In this document: in pieces, positions 45,034 through 53,045 of the stretch
Layout of the letters: the number at the start of each line of letters is the position of its first letter
How positions within the stretch are numbered: the first letter of the stretch is position 1
Assembly: GCA_038237435.1 (NCBI GenBank)
Contig: JBBRYT010000010.1
Coordinates: 1 to 64,000, forward strand
DNA: 64,000 bases
Source of the DNA: JACCTI01 sp038237435
GTDB taxonomy: Bacteria > Verrucomicrobiota > Verrucomicrobiia > Chthoniobacterales > UBA10450
Direction: 5' to 3'
Position numbers and translations under genes: made by a program
The notes under the pieces: generated by a model
What the model saw: the letters and a program-made list of their open reading frames with translations, nothing else
What the model was told of the DNA's origin: nothing
Databases searched by the model: none

Positions 45034-48000
45034 CTATGGCTTGCCAAAAAGCATCCACTGGCGGAGCAGGCCGGAGATGTCTCCTGCTTGGCTCTCATCA
45101 CTCGTTCGGCTTCGCGCAAGTTGGTCTGTGCGCAGTTGCACGAATTCAAGTCGCTCGCGAAACTGTCGTAATAGTGCGGACGCTGCTTCCTTCGTATCCG
45201 GAAGGTTGAACTCTCCAGTAAGACGGCAATTTGCGATTTCGAAAAGAAGCTCGGCATGCGCTCGGCTTGGACAAGACACTGCCTTCGCTTTCGCGTTGCG
45301 CTCACGCGGCTGGAAGAAGACCGTTTGCGCGTCGAGCATGTCATCACTTGGCGGCAGAGATGGTCGAGCCTCAGGAATAATGATCTTCCATCCTCCGAGC
45401 GACTGTTGGTTCAGCCACCCTGCGAGAGGCAGCCGCTCGTCATCAGTGAGAGCGTCCCACAGGTCTAGCGCAAGATCGTTAACAGAAAATGTTGAACTGT
45501 CGCGACCAGCTCGTTGCTCTTGTTTCTGAATTTCGACGATTCGAACTTGTCGAAAATGTTTCGCGGTTTCGTAGTAGAGTTCGTCGCACAACCGTTTCCG
45601 CTCGACAGAATCCGTCACGCCTAACATTTCAAACACAGCCAGATCGAGATCTTGTCGATCTCTCATCTTTAATTCAGCCGGGTACTCTATAGGCGTGAGC
45701 GCTAACTTCGCCGCGCGCTCTGGAGTGTGGCATTCCATAAACGCCTCTTCGACCATTGGCATGGTGTCGCGTTCGCAAAGTCGCCGGAACGCATCTTGAA
45801 GCCTTTTCTGCACGCTCTTCGTTGCGTGCCGAGGATCAGGAATCTCTAGTAGATTCACGTCGACGACTTCAGTTTTAAGATTGCCTTCCGTGCCGGCATA
45901 TCGTCCGAAGTATGTCTTCATCAGAGCAACCAAGGTTGAATTGAGAACGGCAGCAGTGGTTTCTGGAACATGAACCTCTTCGTTAAGTATTGTGACGTCG
46001 TAGAGATTACAGTTCACAGTCAGGCGGTTACTGTTGAAGACGATAACGTGGCGATATTGCTGCGCCTTGGGCCATACAAGATGGCCTGCTGTGGTATAGG
46101 TCAGGTCATACCATAGTTCTCGCGCCGCACACGTCGCTCGCTCAGGCACCGGCACGGCTTTGCTTTTCTTAGACTCGAAAGTGCTCTTTTCGCCGAAGCG
46201 CAAGTATCGGTATGTGTATGTGCCCTTCAAGTCCGACATGGGCTTAGACACAAGGAGCACTTGCCGTTTCAGCTCGGCGGGATTCACGAGCGGCCGACTC
46301 ACATTCATTAAGCTGTGGACTTCAGGAGCAAGGTAACTTGATTCGATTGGATGCACTGTACCGTCACCAGCTTCCAAAAGACTGACATCGCCGGATTCAA
46401 CTTCATCTCGTTTGCACGTTGAATAGATTGGTGCGTCGTGCCACTTACCTACGGGATACTTCGCAAGAAAGTCTTTAGTAACGTCGCGGGGCATGAAGAA
46501 GGCATCGCAGCCGCTTTTAACGCCGAAGCGGATTGTGGCGATCTCTCCTAAGCGAACAAAACGGTCTCGGAAGCGGTCGGCAAGAGTGAAGTAAAGGTCT
46601 GGCGCTCGAAGGTATTTGCCCCACTTTCCGCCGCCATATTCACCTTCGACCATTTCACTAAGTGTGTCCTCGTCGTCCTCGCTGTCGTTTCCGCCTGGCG
46701 CACGAGCCCTCTGCGCTGCGAACAGACGGCCCGCGCGCAGCCCTTCCTCCCATAGCTGATTTTGAGGAGCTACGATAATTCGTAGTTGATCGTTCGACTT
46801 GCTTTCCTTACTGCGGCTAATGAAGTCGCGTAACCGTTCTGCAGATTTCTGGCGCGAGTTTTCGTCTTCACGTACACCAAGAAGTTCCGCGAGCGGGACC
46901 TTCAGCTGAACGAATTTGGTCAGTTGGTCATGCCGCAAAGCTTGATCGTTAGTGCGCTGTAATATGACAGCGCATGTCTTGACTCGGGCGTCTTCGAACC
47001 ACGGTTCGGCCTGCGTCTCCAAGACGGCATGAAGTCGGAAGTGGCGCAGAATCCACTCTTGAAGCGCGAAACCATATTCCACGTCGAGCCAGCTCGAAGA
47101 CACGATAAAACCGAACCACCCGCCATCTTTGAGAAACGCCGTAGACGCTGGCCAGAAATAGCAATGAAGATCGCTGCGGCCGCCGAGCTTTAGGCCCGGC
47201 CATAAACGAGTCGAAAGCTCTTGCAGGTCTTCTTTAGCCTGCATCGCCTTGAGGCCTGGTGTGTCTCGCTTCGGTATTAACTCTTGGCGGACATACGGCG
47301 GATTCCCGACAATCGCATTGACGTTAGGCAGAAGTATGGGCGCGACAGTCCGCTCGCCCTGAAGTCCCGATGGTAGGTAGCAAAAGGGTTCGCCGTCTTT
47401 AATTTCGAAGAAATTCCGTCGGGCGATCCTAGGGTAATTTTCTTCGTCGTTTATATCGCGTGCGGCAAGGTTCAAGGTTGCCAAGTGAGCAGCGAACAGA
47501 GCGATATCGGAGCCGTAGAGCTGAGAAATCCGCTCTTGATGGCTAGCCGAAGGATCTAGCCACGCCTTCCGGTGGTATGCGCGAACAAGAAAGCTGCCGG
47601 AGCCGCAGGCTGGGTCTAGGACAATGTCACTCCCTTTTCGCACGCAGAATGCATTAACCACATCGACGATGTCCTCGTGCGTATAGAACTGACCGAACTT
47701 GTGCCGCTCCTCAGGAGCGATTAGTCGCTGAAAGATCGCACCTAGAATGTCGCTACGAATCGCCTTGAAGTTGAACGGGCGTAAGTTCTCCAGCACTGAG
47801 CGCCACGCATCGGCGGCGTCCTCGTGACCGAATACATTGAGGCCGCCCCAATCCGTCTCGAAAGGATAGAACAGGGTCTCGTAGTCGCCTGTTACCTCAA
47901 CTGCACCCTGAAACAGTGCTTGAAAATGCTGGTAGAGTTGAACGGGTTCGCGACCACGTCGCGGTACACTAAGTGGCTTTAGCGACTCAAATTTAACGCG

Positions 48001-48765
48001 AAGGGACTCATAGAAGATAAGCCGATTTGAGAAGACATAGCAGAAGGTACGTGCGGCCCTATCTAACAGCATGCGCCACACTGCCGGATCACTACGAAGC
48101 ACCTGCCAGCTTTGATCTCGCGCCATCCAGCGCTGTAGCTGTTGATCAAATCCTAGATCGTTCGCAGCCTTTTGCGCCAAGAACTCTGACGTGAGTTTGA
48201 CCGCCCATGAGATGTGACATTCGAACGCGCGAACGAACAACTCGTCGGGCGCCATACCCCAGTCTTCCCTTTCCCCGAGGACGATTTGTGCAAAGTCGAC
48301 AAAGAACGCGGCTAGAAATGCCCGAATGTCTACTTCGACCTCCGCGCGATCCACATCGGCCGGTTCCTGCAAATTCAGGCCGAGATCATATTCCTTCACC
48401 CGGCGTTCGTAGAGGGGCTTTTGCCAGAGGCTGCTATCGAACAAGACAAGCTTGTTCACATTCCAAGTGAAGAAGAACTGCGCGCCAGCATTTGAAGCTT
48501 TCAGGAAGGCGTCTTCAACAAGGCTTCCGTCATAGGGATTGCGGCCTTCTGGCGTTCCCGGTAGCTTAACCTCTCCCGCTAACACTAGCTTGTTAGCTTG
48601 CCCGTAAATTCGGAGATCGGAACGCTTTCGACGGATGCCTTTTGATTCTTCAATCTCGACACGTTTGAATGGGCTATCTGGTTCCGACTTAAACAGCGCT
48701 TCGGCCCATTTCATTACGCGGCCACAGAACGTGACCTCGTGTACGCGTATATCTTTATGCGGCAC
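45034..48765 (-). CDS. Fused restriction endonuclease / N6-adenine DNA methyltransferase (type IIG, Eco57I-like)
   Basis: A 1243-residue single-chain restriction-modification protein. The N-terminal nuclease part (about residues 30-130) carries KRSDLRIYGQ and AGEVKLPG, a PD-(D/E)xK pattern. The methyltransferase core (about 330-620) has GQFYTHEDIVDVVNAF, LDPACGSGSFLVRAYH for SAM binding and the catalytic IVGNPPYVRQE. A TaqI-like target-recognition region and helical C-terminus follow. It starts at GTG 48765. Enzymes of this type recognise a short sequence and both cut and methylate. No separate specificity subunit or BREX/DISARM partner is present. Confidence 0.9.
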   Translation of the reverse strand: MPHKDIRVHEVTFCGRVMKWAEALFKSEPDSPFKRVEIEESKGIRRKRSDLRIYGQANKLVLAGEVKLPGTPEGRNPYDGSLVEDAFLKASNAGAQFFFTWNVNKLVLFDSSLWQKPLYERRVKEYDLGLNLQEPADVDRAEVEVDIRAFLAAFFVDFAQIVLGEREDWGMAPDELFVRAFECHISWAVKLTSEFLAQKAANDLGFDQQLQRWMARDQSWQVLRSDPAVWRMLLDRAARTFCYVFSNRLIFYESLRVKFESLKPLSVPRRGREPVQLYQHFQALFQGAVEVTGDYETLFYPFETDWGGLNVFGHEDAADAWRSVLENLRPFNFKAIRSDILGAIFQRLIAPEERHKFGQFYTHEDIVDVVNAFCVRKGSDIVLDPACGSGSFLVRAYHRKAWLDPSASHQERISQLYGSDIALFAAHLATLNLAARDINDEENYPRIARRNFFEIKDGEPFCYLPSGLQGERTVAPILLPNVNAIVGNPPYVRQELIPKRDTPGLKAMQAKEDLQELSTRLWPGLKLGGRSDLHCYFWPASTAFLKDGGWFGFIVSSSWLDVEYGFALQEWILRHFRLHAVLETQAEPWFEDARVKTCAVILQRTNDQALRHDQLTKFVQLKVPLAELLGVREDENSRQKSAERLRDFISRSKESKSNDQLRIIVAPQNQLWEEGLRAGRLFAAQRARAPGGNDSEDDEDTLSEMVEGEYGGGKWGKYLRAPDLYFTLADRFRDRFVRLGEIATIRFGVKSGCDAFFMPRDVTKDFLAKYPVGKWHDAPIYSTCKRDEVESGDVSLLEAGDGTVHPIESSYLAPEVHSLMNVSRPLVNPAELKRQVLLVSKPMSDLKGTYTYRYLRFGEKSTFESKKSKAVPVPERATCAARELWYDLTYTTAGHLVWPKAQQYRHVIVFNSNRLTVNCNLYDVTILNEEVHVPETTAAVLNSTLVALMKTYFGRYAGTEGNLKTEVVDVNLLEIPDPRHATKSVQKRLQDAFRRLCERDTMPMVEEAFMECHTPERAAKLALTPIEYPAELKMRDRQDLDLAVFEMLGVTDSVERKRLCDELYYETAKHFRQVRIVEIQKQEQRAGRDSSTFSVNDLALDLWDALTDDERLPLAGWLNQQSLGGWKIIIPEARPSLPPSDDMLDAQTVFFQPRERNAKAKAVSCPSRAHAELLFEIANCRLTGEFNLPDTKEAASALLRQFRERLEFVQLRTDQLARSRTSDESQAGDISGLLRQWMLFGKP

Positions 48766-48932
48766 TGATAACTGCTAGCGGTTCTGTGTTGTTGAACAAA
48801 AGGACGCGCCGTTTTATTCGCCAAATCGGAAAAAATCGACGTAAAACTTCGAATACCCTGAAGCCCGGCCGCTCTTTCACCCGCGTGACGGCGCGAGCAG
48901 GCTTCGTCACGTCGCAAGCCAACGATTTTACT
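48766..48932. other. Intergenic stretch upstream of the restriction-methylase gene
   Basis: This stretch separates the oldest-looking rlmN 3' fragment from the restriction-methylase gene. It is presumably the promoter of that gene. I see no confident -35/-10 pair, repeat or small gene in it. Confidence 0.3.
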
Positions 48933-49004
48933 TCAAACCGGAAGTTCAACTTCCGTTTCCGCGCGTTTCATTTGCAAGCGTAACTGCCGGCAGGCCGCGG
49001 CGAC
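48933..49004 (-). pseudogene. rlmN 3'-end fragment, copy C
   Basis: The reverse strand encodes VAAACRQLRLQMKRAETEVE followed by LPV and TGA. This is the same 24-codon stretch as the end of RlmN (IAAACGQLRLQTKRAEREVR then LPA and stop). It has four or five amino-acid changes, including Gly to Arg beside the catalytic cysteine, so it is the most diverged copy. Beyond the 72 bases it shares about 23 further bases with copy B (GGAAAGGTAGAA...GATGAAGGA on the forward strand), which are not found at intact rlmN. Confidence 0.85.
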
Positions 49005-49097
49005 AGGAAAGGTAGAAAGATGAAGGATGCCGTAACCCGTAACGGATTCGAAGAAACGGCCGGGCTTTCAAATGCGAAGCAAGGGCCGGGCTTTCCA

Positions 49098-49298
49098 TTA
49101 AGAAGTGGGATGATGTTTCCCCAAATCGGGCGGCTCGTCGCGAATGGCGTTTGTTTTCGGAGACCTTGCGATGTGGATGGTGAGCGTGCGCTCGCGCAGA
49201 GCATCGAGCATTCGTAGCTTCTCGGCGATCGGCCGCGCAGCTAAGCGATCGCGCAAGGCCCGCTTTTCTCTCAGCATTTGCTCAAGGTTGAAACTCAT
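49098..49298 (-). CDS. Small protein paired with the nucleotidyltransferase (candidate antitoxin)
   Basis: A 66-residue protein, MSFNLEQMLREKRALRDRLA followed by RPIAEKLRMLDALRERTLTI, predicted as a helical, charged polypeptide. It starts 31 bases downstream of the nucleotidyltransferase gene on the same strand. Small proteins with this EKLR-LDALRER pattern accompany nucleotidyltransferase-type proteins elsewhere, from memory. An antitoxin or regulator role is inference. The C-terminal 20 residues look like readthrough into non-conserved DNA. Confidence 0.55.
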   Translation of the reverse strand: MSFNLEQMLREKRALRDRLAARPIAEKLRMLDALRERTLTIHIARSPKTNAIRDEPPDLGKHHPTS

Positions 49299-49329
49299 GA
49301 GTGGGCAAGGATGAAGGAAGAATTAAGAA

Positions 49330-49860
49330 TTAAGAAGTAGGATCGCGGAGGAATTGTTGCTGGAACCGTTGCCATTTCTCGGTTAACCCATGGCGTTTCA
49401 CTATCTTCTCGAACTGAGTCATCTCAAGTGTACGAGACTCCAGAAACTGAAGTAAGCGCGCTTTGTCTTTGGCGCGTCCGGTTTGCAGCGCGATGGCGGC
49501 GAGGTGTTCGGCAGTAAAGATAGAGACCGTTGCACCCTCCACATCCACCTCCGTCGCGTGATTGAGTGCTTGCTCTATCAATGGACTAGTCGGCGGCACG
49601 AACTGAACCGGCCATCCGCTGATAACGATGTGTTCGCCTTCCATCTTGTAGCCGCGTTCGCGAAGGTAACCGAAGATCGGATCGAGTGAGACGAGGAGCG
49701 ATCCGGTCGCGGTATGGAGCTCAATGAAAATATCAACGTCGAGTGTTGAGACCGGCTCGAGATAAAAGGTTGCGGCAACCGCCCCTCCGACCGCATAGCG
49801 CTCGATCACGTGATCGACTTTCATCTGATTAATTGTGCGAAAGACTTCTTCGATCTTCAT
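49330..49860 (-). CDS. Nucleotidyltransferase-fold protein (AbiEii/MenT-like candidate toxin)
   Basis: A 176-residue protein with a minimal nucleotidyltransferase core: AVGGAVAATFYLEPVSTLDV followed by DIFIEL, in which DVDIF supplies the metal-binding aspartates (near residues 37-41), and a later HLAAIALQTGRAKDKARL helix typical of AbiEii/DUF6036-type proteins. The ATG at 49860 directly follows the TGA of rlmN fragment B (TGA-ATG with no gap). It would originally have been translated straight after rlmN. With the 66-residue protein it forms a plausible toxin-antitoxin cassette. Confidence 0.72.
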   Translation of the reverse strand: MKIEEVFRTINQMKVDHVIERYAVGGAVAATFYLEPVSTLDVDIFIELHTATGSLLVSLDPIFGYLRERGYKMEGEHIVISGWPVQFVPPTSPLIEQALNHATEVDVEGATVSIFTAEHLAAIALQTGRAKDKARLLQFLESRTLEMTQFEKIVKRHGLTEKWQRFQQQFLRDPTS

Positions 49861-49932
49861 TCAGACTGGAAGCTTAACTTCCCTTTCAGCGCGCTTGGTT
49901 TGTAAGCGCAACTGTCCGCAGGCGGCGGCGAC
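49861..49932 (-). pseudogene. rlmN 3'-end fragment, copy B
   Basis: The reverse strand encodes VAAACGQLRLQTKRAEREVK followed by LPV and TGA, 24 codons. The protein differs from the intact RlmN end at only three positions. The DNA is about 76 percent identical over 67 aligned bases, with most changes at third codon positions. It is therefore a homologous end from a related genome or lineage rather than a fresh duplication. It is followed without a gap by the nucleotidyltransferase ATG. Confidence 0.88.
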
Positions 49933-49973
49933 ACGGAAAGGTAGAAGGATGAAGGAAAAATTAAGAAGGGGAG

Positions 49974-50330
49974 TCATTTCTCCTTTGAACGTTTCAGGAT
50001 CGTAACGAAAATAGCGGTGAGTTCATCACATTCTCCCCTCAACAGCCGGAGTTCATTAGGAGAAACGATCTTTGCGTCTACAAGCAACTCGAGCCAATAC
50101 GCAGTCTCTTCGATCTCGCGCAATGAGTCTCCGCACTTGGCGATGAATTCGGGTTTGCTGCGAGCGCGGTATGCTTCGCGGTAGTTTGCGCCGATTGAAG
50201 TTCCAGAGCGCAGTAGTTGTTTCCCAAGCACTTGCGCCTCCGTCGTTTTCGGAAGAGCCGAAAACATCCGAACAATCCGAAGTGCGAAATCTTTAGTTCG
50301 CTCGCGCAAGTCGCGTTCATCCTTCTGCAT
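49974..50330 (-). CDS. Four-helix bundle protein (23S rRNA intervening-sequence protein family)
   Basis: A 118-residue all-helical protein with the family pattern RTKDFALRIVRMFSALPKT, LLRSGTSIGANYREAYRARS and LREIEETAYWLELL. Members are named after proteins encoded in 23S rRNA insertions, but most are free-standing and of unknown function; they also appear inside diversity-generating retroelements, none of which is seen here. ATG 50330 has a GGAAGAAGGAAGA purine-rich leader; a GTG at 50348 overlaps the rlmN stop (GTGA). Either way the gene is coupled to rlmN and lies between rlmN and fragment B. Confidence 0.85.
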   Translation of the reverse strand: MQKDERDLRERTKDFALRIVRMFSALPKTTEAQVLGKQLLRSGTSIGANYREAYRARSKPEFIAKCGDSLREIEETAYWLELLVDAKIVSPNELRLLRGECDELTAIFVTILKRSKEK

Positions 50331-50344
50331 TCTTCCTTCTTCCT

Positions 50345-51418
50345 TCACGCGGGAAGTCTGACTTCGCGTTCGGCTCGCTTTGTTTGGAGCCGTAGCTGAC
50401 CGCAGGCGGCGGCGATGTCGTGGCCTTTTTCGCGGCGTAAGGTGGCGACGATGTCGTGTTCGCGCAAGATGGATTGGAATCGTTCCTGGCGCGCGCGCGG
50501 TGGGCGCGTCCAGGCCAGGCCTTCGACGGTGTTGTAGGGAATGAGATTGGTCTTGGCGGATAAGCGGCGCGCGATCTGGGCCAGGGCGTGCGCTTGTTCG
50601 TCGGTGTCGTTCACATCGCCGATGAGAATGTATTCGATCATCATGCGGCGTTTTTTTGCAACGTAGTAATCGCAGGCTTCGAGCAGAACTTTGAGCGGAT
50701 ACTTGCGGTTGATCGGCATGATCTGGTCGCGCACTTCGTCGGTGGCGCCGTGTAAGGAAAGGGCGAGACGAAATTGCGTGGATTCGTTAGCCAATTCGCG
50801 AATCTGCGGGGCGAGTCCGCTGGTGGAGACGGTGATGTGGCGCGCGCCAATCTCCAGTCCCCAGGGCGCGTTGATGATGCGAATGGCGCGGAGCAAGTTC
50901 TTCAAGTTGGCGAGCGGTTCGCCCATGCCCATGAAGACGACGTTGTCGATTCTTTCGCCACAAGATTCTTCAACGGCGATGAGTTGGGCCACGATTTCGC
51001 CCGCATCGAGATTGCGCGTCCAACCGTCCAGGCCGCTCGCGCAAAATTTACAGCCGTAAGCGCAACCGACCTGGCTGGAAACGCAAATGGTGCGGCGATC
51101 GGAGCGCTCGCCATACAAAGCGGGCGAGGCCGGAATGAGGACGGACTCGATCAGGTTTGCGTCGCGCAAACGGAAGAGAAATTTTTGCGTGGTGTCTTTC
51201 GAACCGAGGACGCGTACGACTTCGGTTTTCGGGAACTCAAATTCGGTCGCGAGTTCTGTGCGCAGCTCGTTAGGCAAATCGGTCATCGACTCGAACGACG
51301 GGACGCGTTTTTTGTAGATCCAATCGGTGATCTGTTTCGCGCGATAGGCCGGCGCGCCGCGCTGGCGGAGAAAATCCGCCAGCTCTTCGAGGATGATTCC
51401 GTTCAGCAGCGGCTTCAC
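50345..51418 (-). CDS. rlmN: 23S rRNA / tRNA (adenine-C2)-methyltransferase RlmN
   Basis: A 357-residue radical SAM enzyme that methylates A2503 of 23S rRNA and A37 of some tRNAs. The cluster motif is CAYGCKFC, preceded by SSQVG with the methyl-carrying region, and MGMGEPLAN follows. The second catalytic cysteine is in the C-terminal AAACGQL, matching C355 of E. coli. GTG 51418 is chosen to give the usual length; the frame is open to 51796 but that part runs through a repeat. Its last 24 codons are present twice more downstream (copies B and C), marking an insertion hotspot. An exact motif copy is at 51266. Confidence 0.93.
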   Translation of the reverse strand: MKPLLNGIILEELADFLRQRGAPAYRAKQITDWIYKKRVPSFESMTDLPNELRTELATEFEFPKTEVVRVLGSKDTTQKFLFRLRDANLIESVLIPASPALYGERSDRRTICVSSQVGCAYGCKFCASGLDGWTRNLDAGEIVAQLIAVEESCGERIDNVVFMGMGEPLANLKNLLRAIRIINAPWGLEIGARHITVSTSGLAPQIRELANESTQFRLALSLHGATDEVRDQIMPINRKYPLKVLLEACDYYVAKKRRMMIEYILIGDVNDTDEQAHALAQIARRLSAKTNLIPYNTVEGLAWTRPPRARQERFQSILREHDIVATLRREKGHDIAAACGQLRLQTKRAEREVRLPA

Positions 51419-51459
51419 GATTTCGTAATCTATTGCCCTTTTGAATTGATCGCGAACTG

Positions 51460-51580
51460 CTGGGGAGCGCACGCGGCTCGCGTGCTGGTTGTGAACGCCC
51501 GCCGCAACTGCTCCGGGTAGGGAGGGATTTAGCGACTGCGGGCCGCAGTCGCCAGCACGCGGGCCGCGTGCGCTCCCCGG
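51460..51580. repeat. 29-bp inverted repeat pair upstream of rlmN
   Basis: The arms at 51460-51488 (GGGGAGCGCACGCGGCTCGC within it) and 51552-51580 are reverse complements at 27 of 29 positions, separated by 63 bases. This is a REP/BIME-like structure between divergent rlmN and the 51681 gene. It falls inside the unlikely N-terminal extension of rlmN and supports the shorter start. Confidence 0.8.
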
Positions 51581-51680
51581 AAGGAGTCGGCCGACGCGAG
51601 CGCGTTGCACCGACGAATGCACAAAGGGACGTCCCATAGGGACGTGGCTACAAATTGAGCTTGCTCGTCTTCGGGGGCAC

Positions 51681-52451
51681 GTGAGTTTGCGGCGCATGTC
51701 GGTCGGAGGAAAAACAGATGGACGCGCGCCTCTCTCGATCGGCTGGGAAGCGGCCAAGGCGAATGCAATCCCTGCTTTCATTTTGCAGGCGCTCATGCTC
51801 GCGCTGCTGGTCGGTTATTATTTCAGTCCGCCCTTTGCGCAGGCGCTCGAATCGTTTGCGGAATTGCGGCAACGCTACGGATTGGCGTTCATTGTCAGCG
51901 CGGGAATTCTGGCGGGCGGAATCGTGCCGGAAATTTTTCTCATCATCTTTTTTCAGGGCGGAAAATTGCGCCGGGAAAATTTTCGCAATCTCGCGTTCAC
52001 CGTTCCGACCTGGGCGATCGACGCGATTCTAGTCGATTGGATGTATCGACTGAATGCGTTCTGGTTTGGAACTGCAGTGACGGTACCGGTTCTGATTGCG
52101 AAACTTTGTGTGGATCAATTTGGTTACAATCCGTTTTTCGCTGCGCCGACCGAGGTGCTCATCTACGAATGGAAAAACGAAGGGTTTTCCTGGGCGTCGG
52201 TGCGTCGCGCGCTAACTTGGGAACATTATCGCGACAAGATCGTCCCGACGTTGCTCGCGACCTGGGCGGTGTGGGGACCGTTGATGGCAATCATTTATGC
52301 GCTACCGCTGGCGCTGCAATTCCCGCTCTTTAGCATCGCGCTTACTTTTTGGGTGTTGTTGCTCACTTATATGACGAATCGTTTCGCCGGAAAAATCGAA
52401 GCCGACGTGCCGCTGACGCTCTCGAGGGCGAAACGCGAGGAAGAGAGTTAG
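51681..52451 (+). CDS. Mpv17/PMP22-like membrane protein
   Basis: A 256-residue integral membrane protein with four to five helices. The signature VDQFGYNPFFAAPTEVLIYE, the WEHYRDKIVPTLLATWAVWG segment and a final FWVLLLTYMTNR helix match the eukaryote-like Mpv17/PMP22 family. A channel role is known for some eukaryotic members; the bacterial function is unknown. The start is GTG 51681 (GGGGGC just upstream) or ATG 51696. It is divergent from rlmN. Confidence 0.7.
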   Translation: MSLRRMSVGGKTDGRAPLSIGWEAAKANAIPAFILQALMLALLVGYYFSPPFAQALESFAELRQRYGLAFIVSAGILAGGIVPEIFLIIFFQGGKLRRENFRNLAFTVPTWAIDAILVDWMYRLNAFWFGTAVTVPVLIAKLCVDQFGYNPFFAAPTEVLIYEWKNEGFSWASVRRALTWEHYRDKIVPTLLATWAVWGPLMAIIYALPLALQFPLFSIALTFWVLLLTYMTNRFAGKIEADVPLTLSRAKREEES

Positions 52452-52455
52452 AAGT

Positions 52456-52533
52456 GTAGCGACGGCGCTCTGCCGCCGTAGAACGCGTGGTTTGCATGAA
52501 AGGCGGATTACGCCGACAGAGCGGCGTCCCTAC
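52456..52533. repeat. Inverted repeat with 25-bp arms
   Basis: The arms at 52456-52480 (GTAGCGACGGCGCTCTGCCG at the start) and 52509-52533 pair at about 21 of 25 positions. It lies in the gap between the Mpv17-like gene and the next gene, ending 2 bases before the ATG at 52536. It is a REP-like element or a transcript-processing hairpin. Confidence 0.7.
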
Positions 52534-52535
52534 AG

Positions 52536-53045
52536 ATGAAAGCGCACGAACTATTCCAAAAAATGTCGCCGGAAAATGCCGCGGAGATTTTCATTTACCT
52601 CCAGCGCGAGGAGAAGCCGGTCTACAAAGCGGCCATTCAAGGTCTGGCCAATCAACGCAATTTGCGTGGCGTGTTTGTCGAACGGAAACCGCCTAACGAA
52701 CGACATCCGTGGATGCAGGCTGCGCTGGGTCGACCAATCAGTGACGCGCTTGCCACTCATTTGCTGCAAGCCTGGTTACTCGGGGCCAATAAGCCGATGC
52801 TCTGCGATTTTCTCGACGCGCTGGAGATTGCGCATGAGCCGGACGGAACGGTGGAGAATTTGCCCGAATCGCCCGCAAAAGAAAAACTGCAGGGCGCGAT
52901 CAACCACTTGTTAGGCAAGTACCCTGCACAAGCTGTGGCGATTTATCTGCACGCTTTTCGCGAGATGGACAGCGCGGTGCAATGGCCGCCGCTGAATGAA
53001 ATTCTGGCGGAGGATTCGAGGTTGGTTGTAGGCGGCGTCTCCTGA
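52536..53045 (+). CDS. Hypothetical soluble protein
   Basis: A 169-residue mostly helical protein with MSPENAAEIFIYLQREEKPV and the central HPWMQAALGRPISDALATHL. The C-terminal half reads KEKLQGAINHLLGKYPAQAV and AIYLHAFREMDS. I do not recognise the family. The last codons lie in the left arm of a long inverted repeat. Motif variants occur at 52691 (Pro-Pro-Asn-Glu) and 52907. Confidence 0.6.
   Translation: MKAHELFQKMSPENAAEIFIYLQREEKPVYKAAIQGLANQRNLRGVFVERKPPNERHPWMQAALGRPISDALATHLLQAWLLGANKPMLCDFLDALEIAHEPDGTVENLPESPAKEKLQGAINHLLGKYPAQAVAIYLHAFREMDSAVQWPPLNEILAEDSRLVVGGVS

Noticed and set aside
48786..49217. Small forward frames of about 65 residues around rlmN fragment C
   Set aside because: They cross the rlmN fragment and low-information DNA, have no recognisable domain, and conflict with the 66-residue gene on the reverse strand.
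49974..50330. Diversity-generating retroelement accessory protein (Avd-like) as identity of the four-helix protein
   Set aside because: No reverse transcriptase, template repeat or variable repeat lies nearby; the sequence fits the general four-helix/IVP family instead.
50345..50416. Simple recent tandem duplication as the source of rlmN copies B and C
   Set aside because: The copies differ mainly at synonymous positions and share extra flanking bases with each other but not with rlmN, which points to separate homologous ends brought in by insertion.
51419..51796. 126-residue N-terminal extension of RlmN
   Set aside because: It is arginine- and proline-rich, runs through the 51460-51580 inverted repeat and overlaps the divergent gene; GTG 51418 gives the normal RlmN length.
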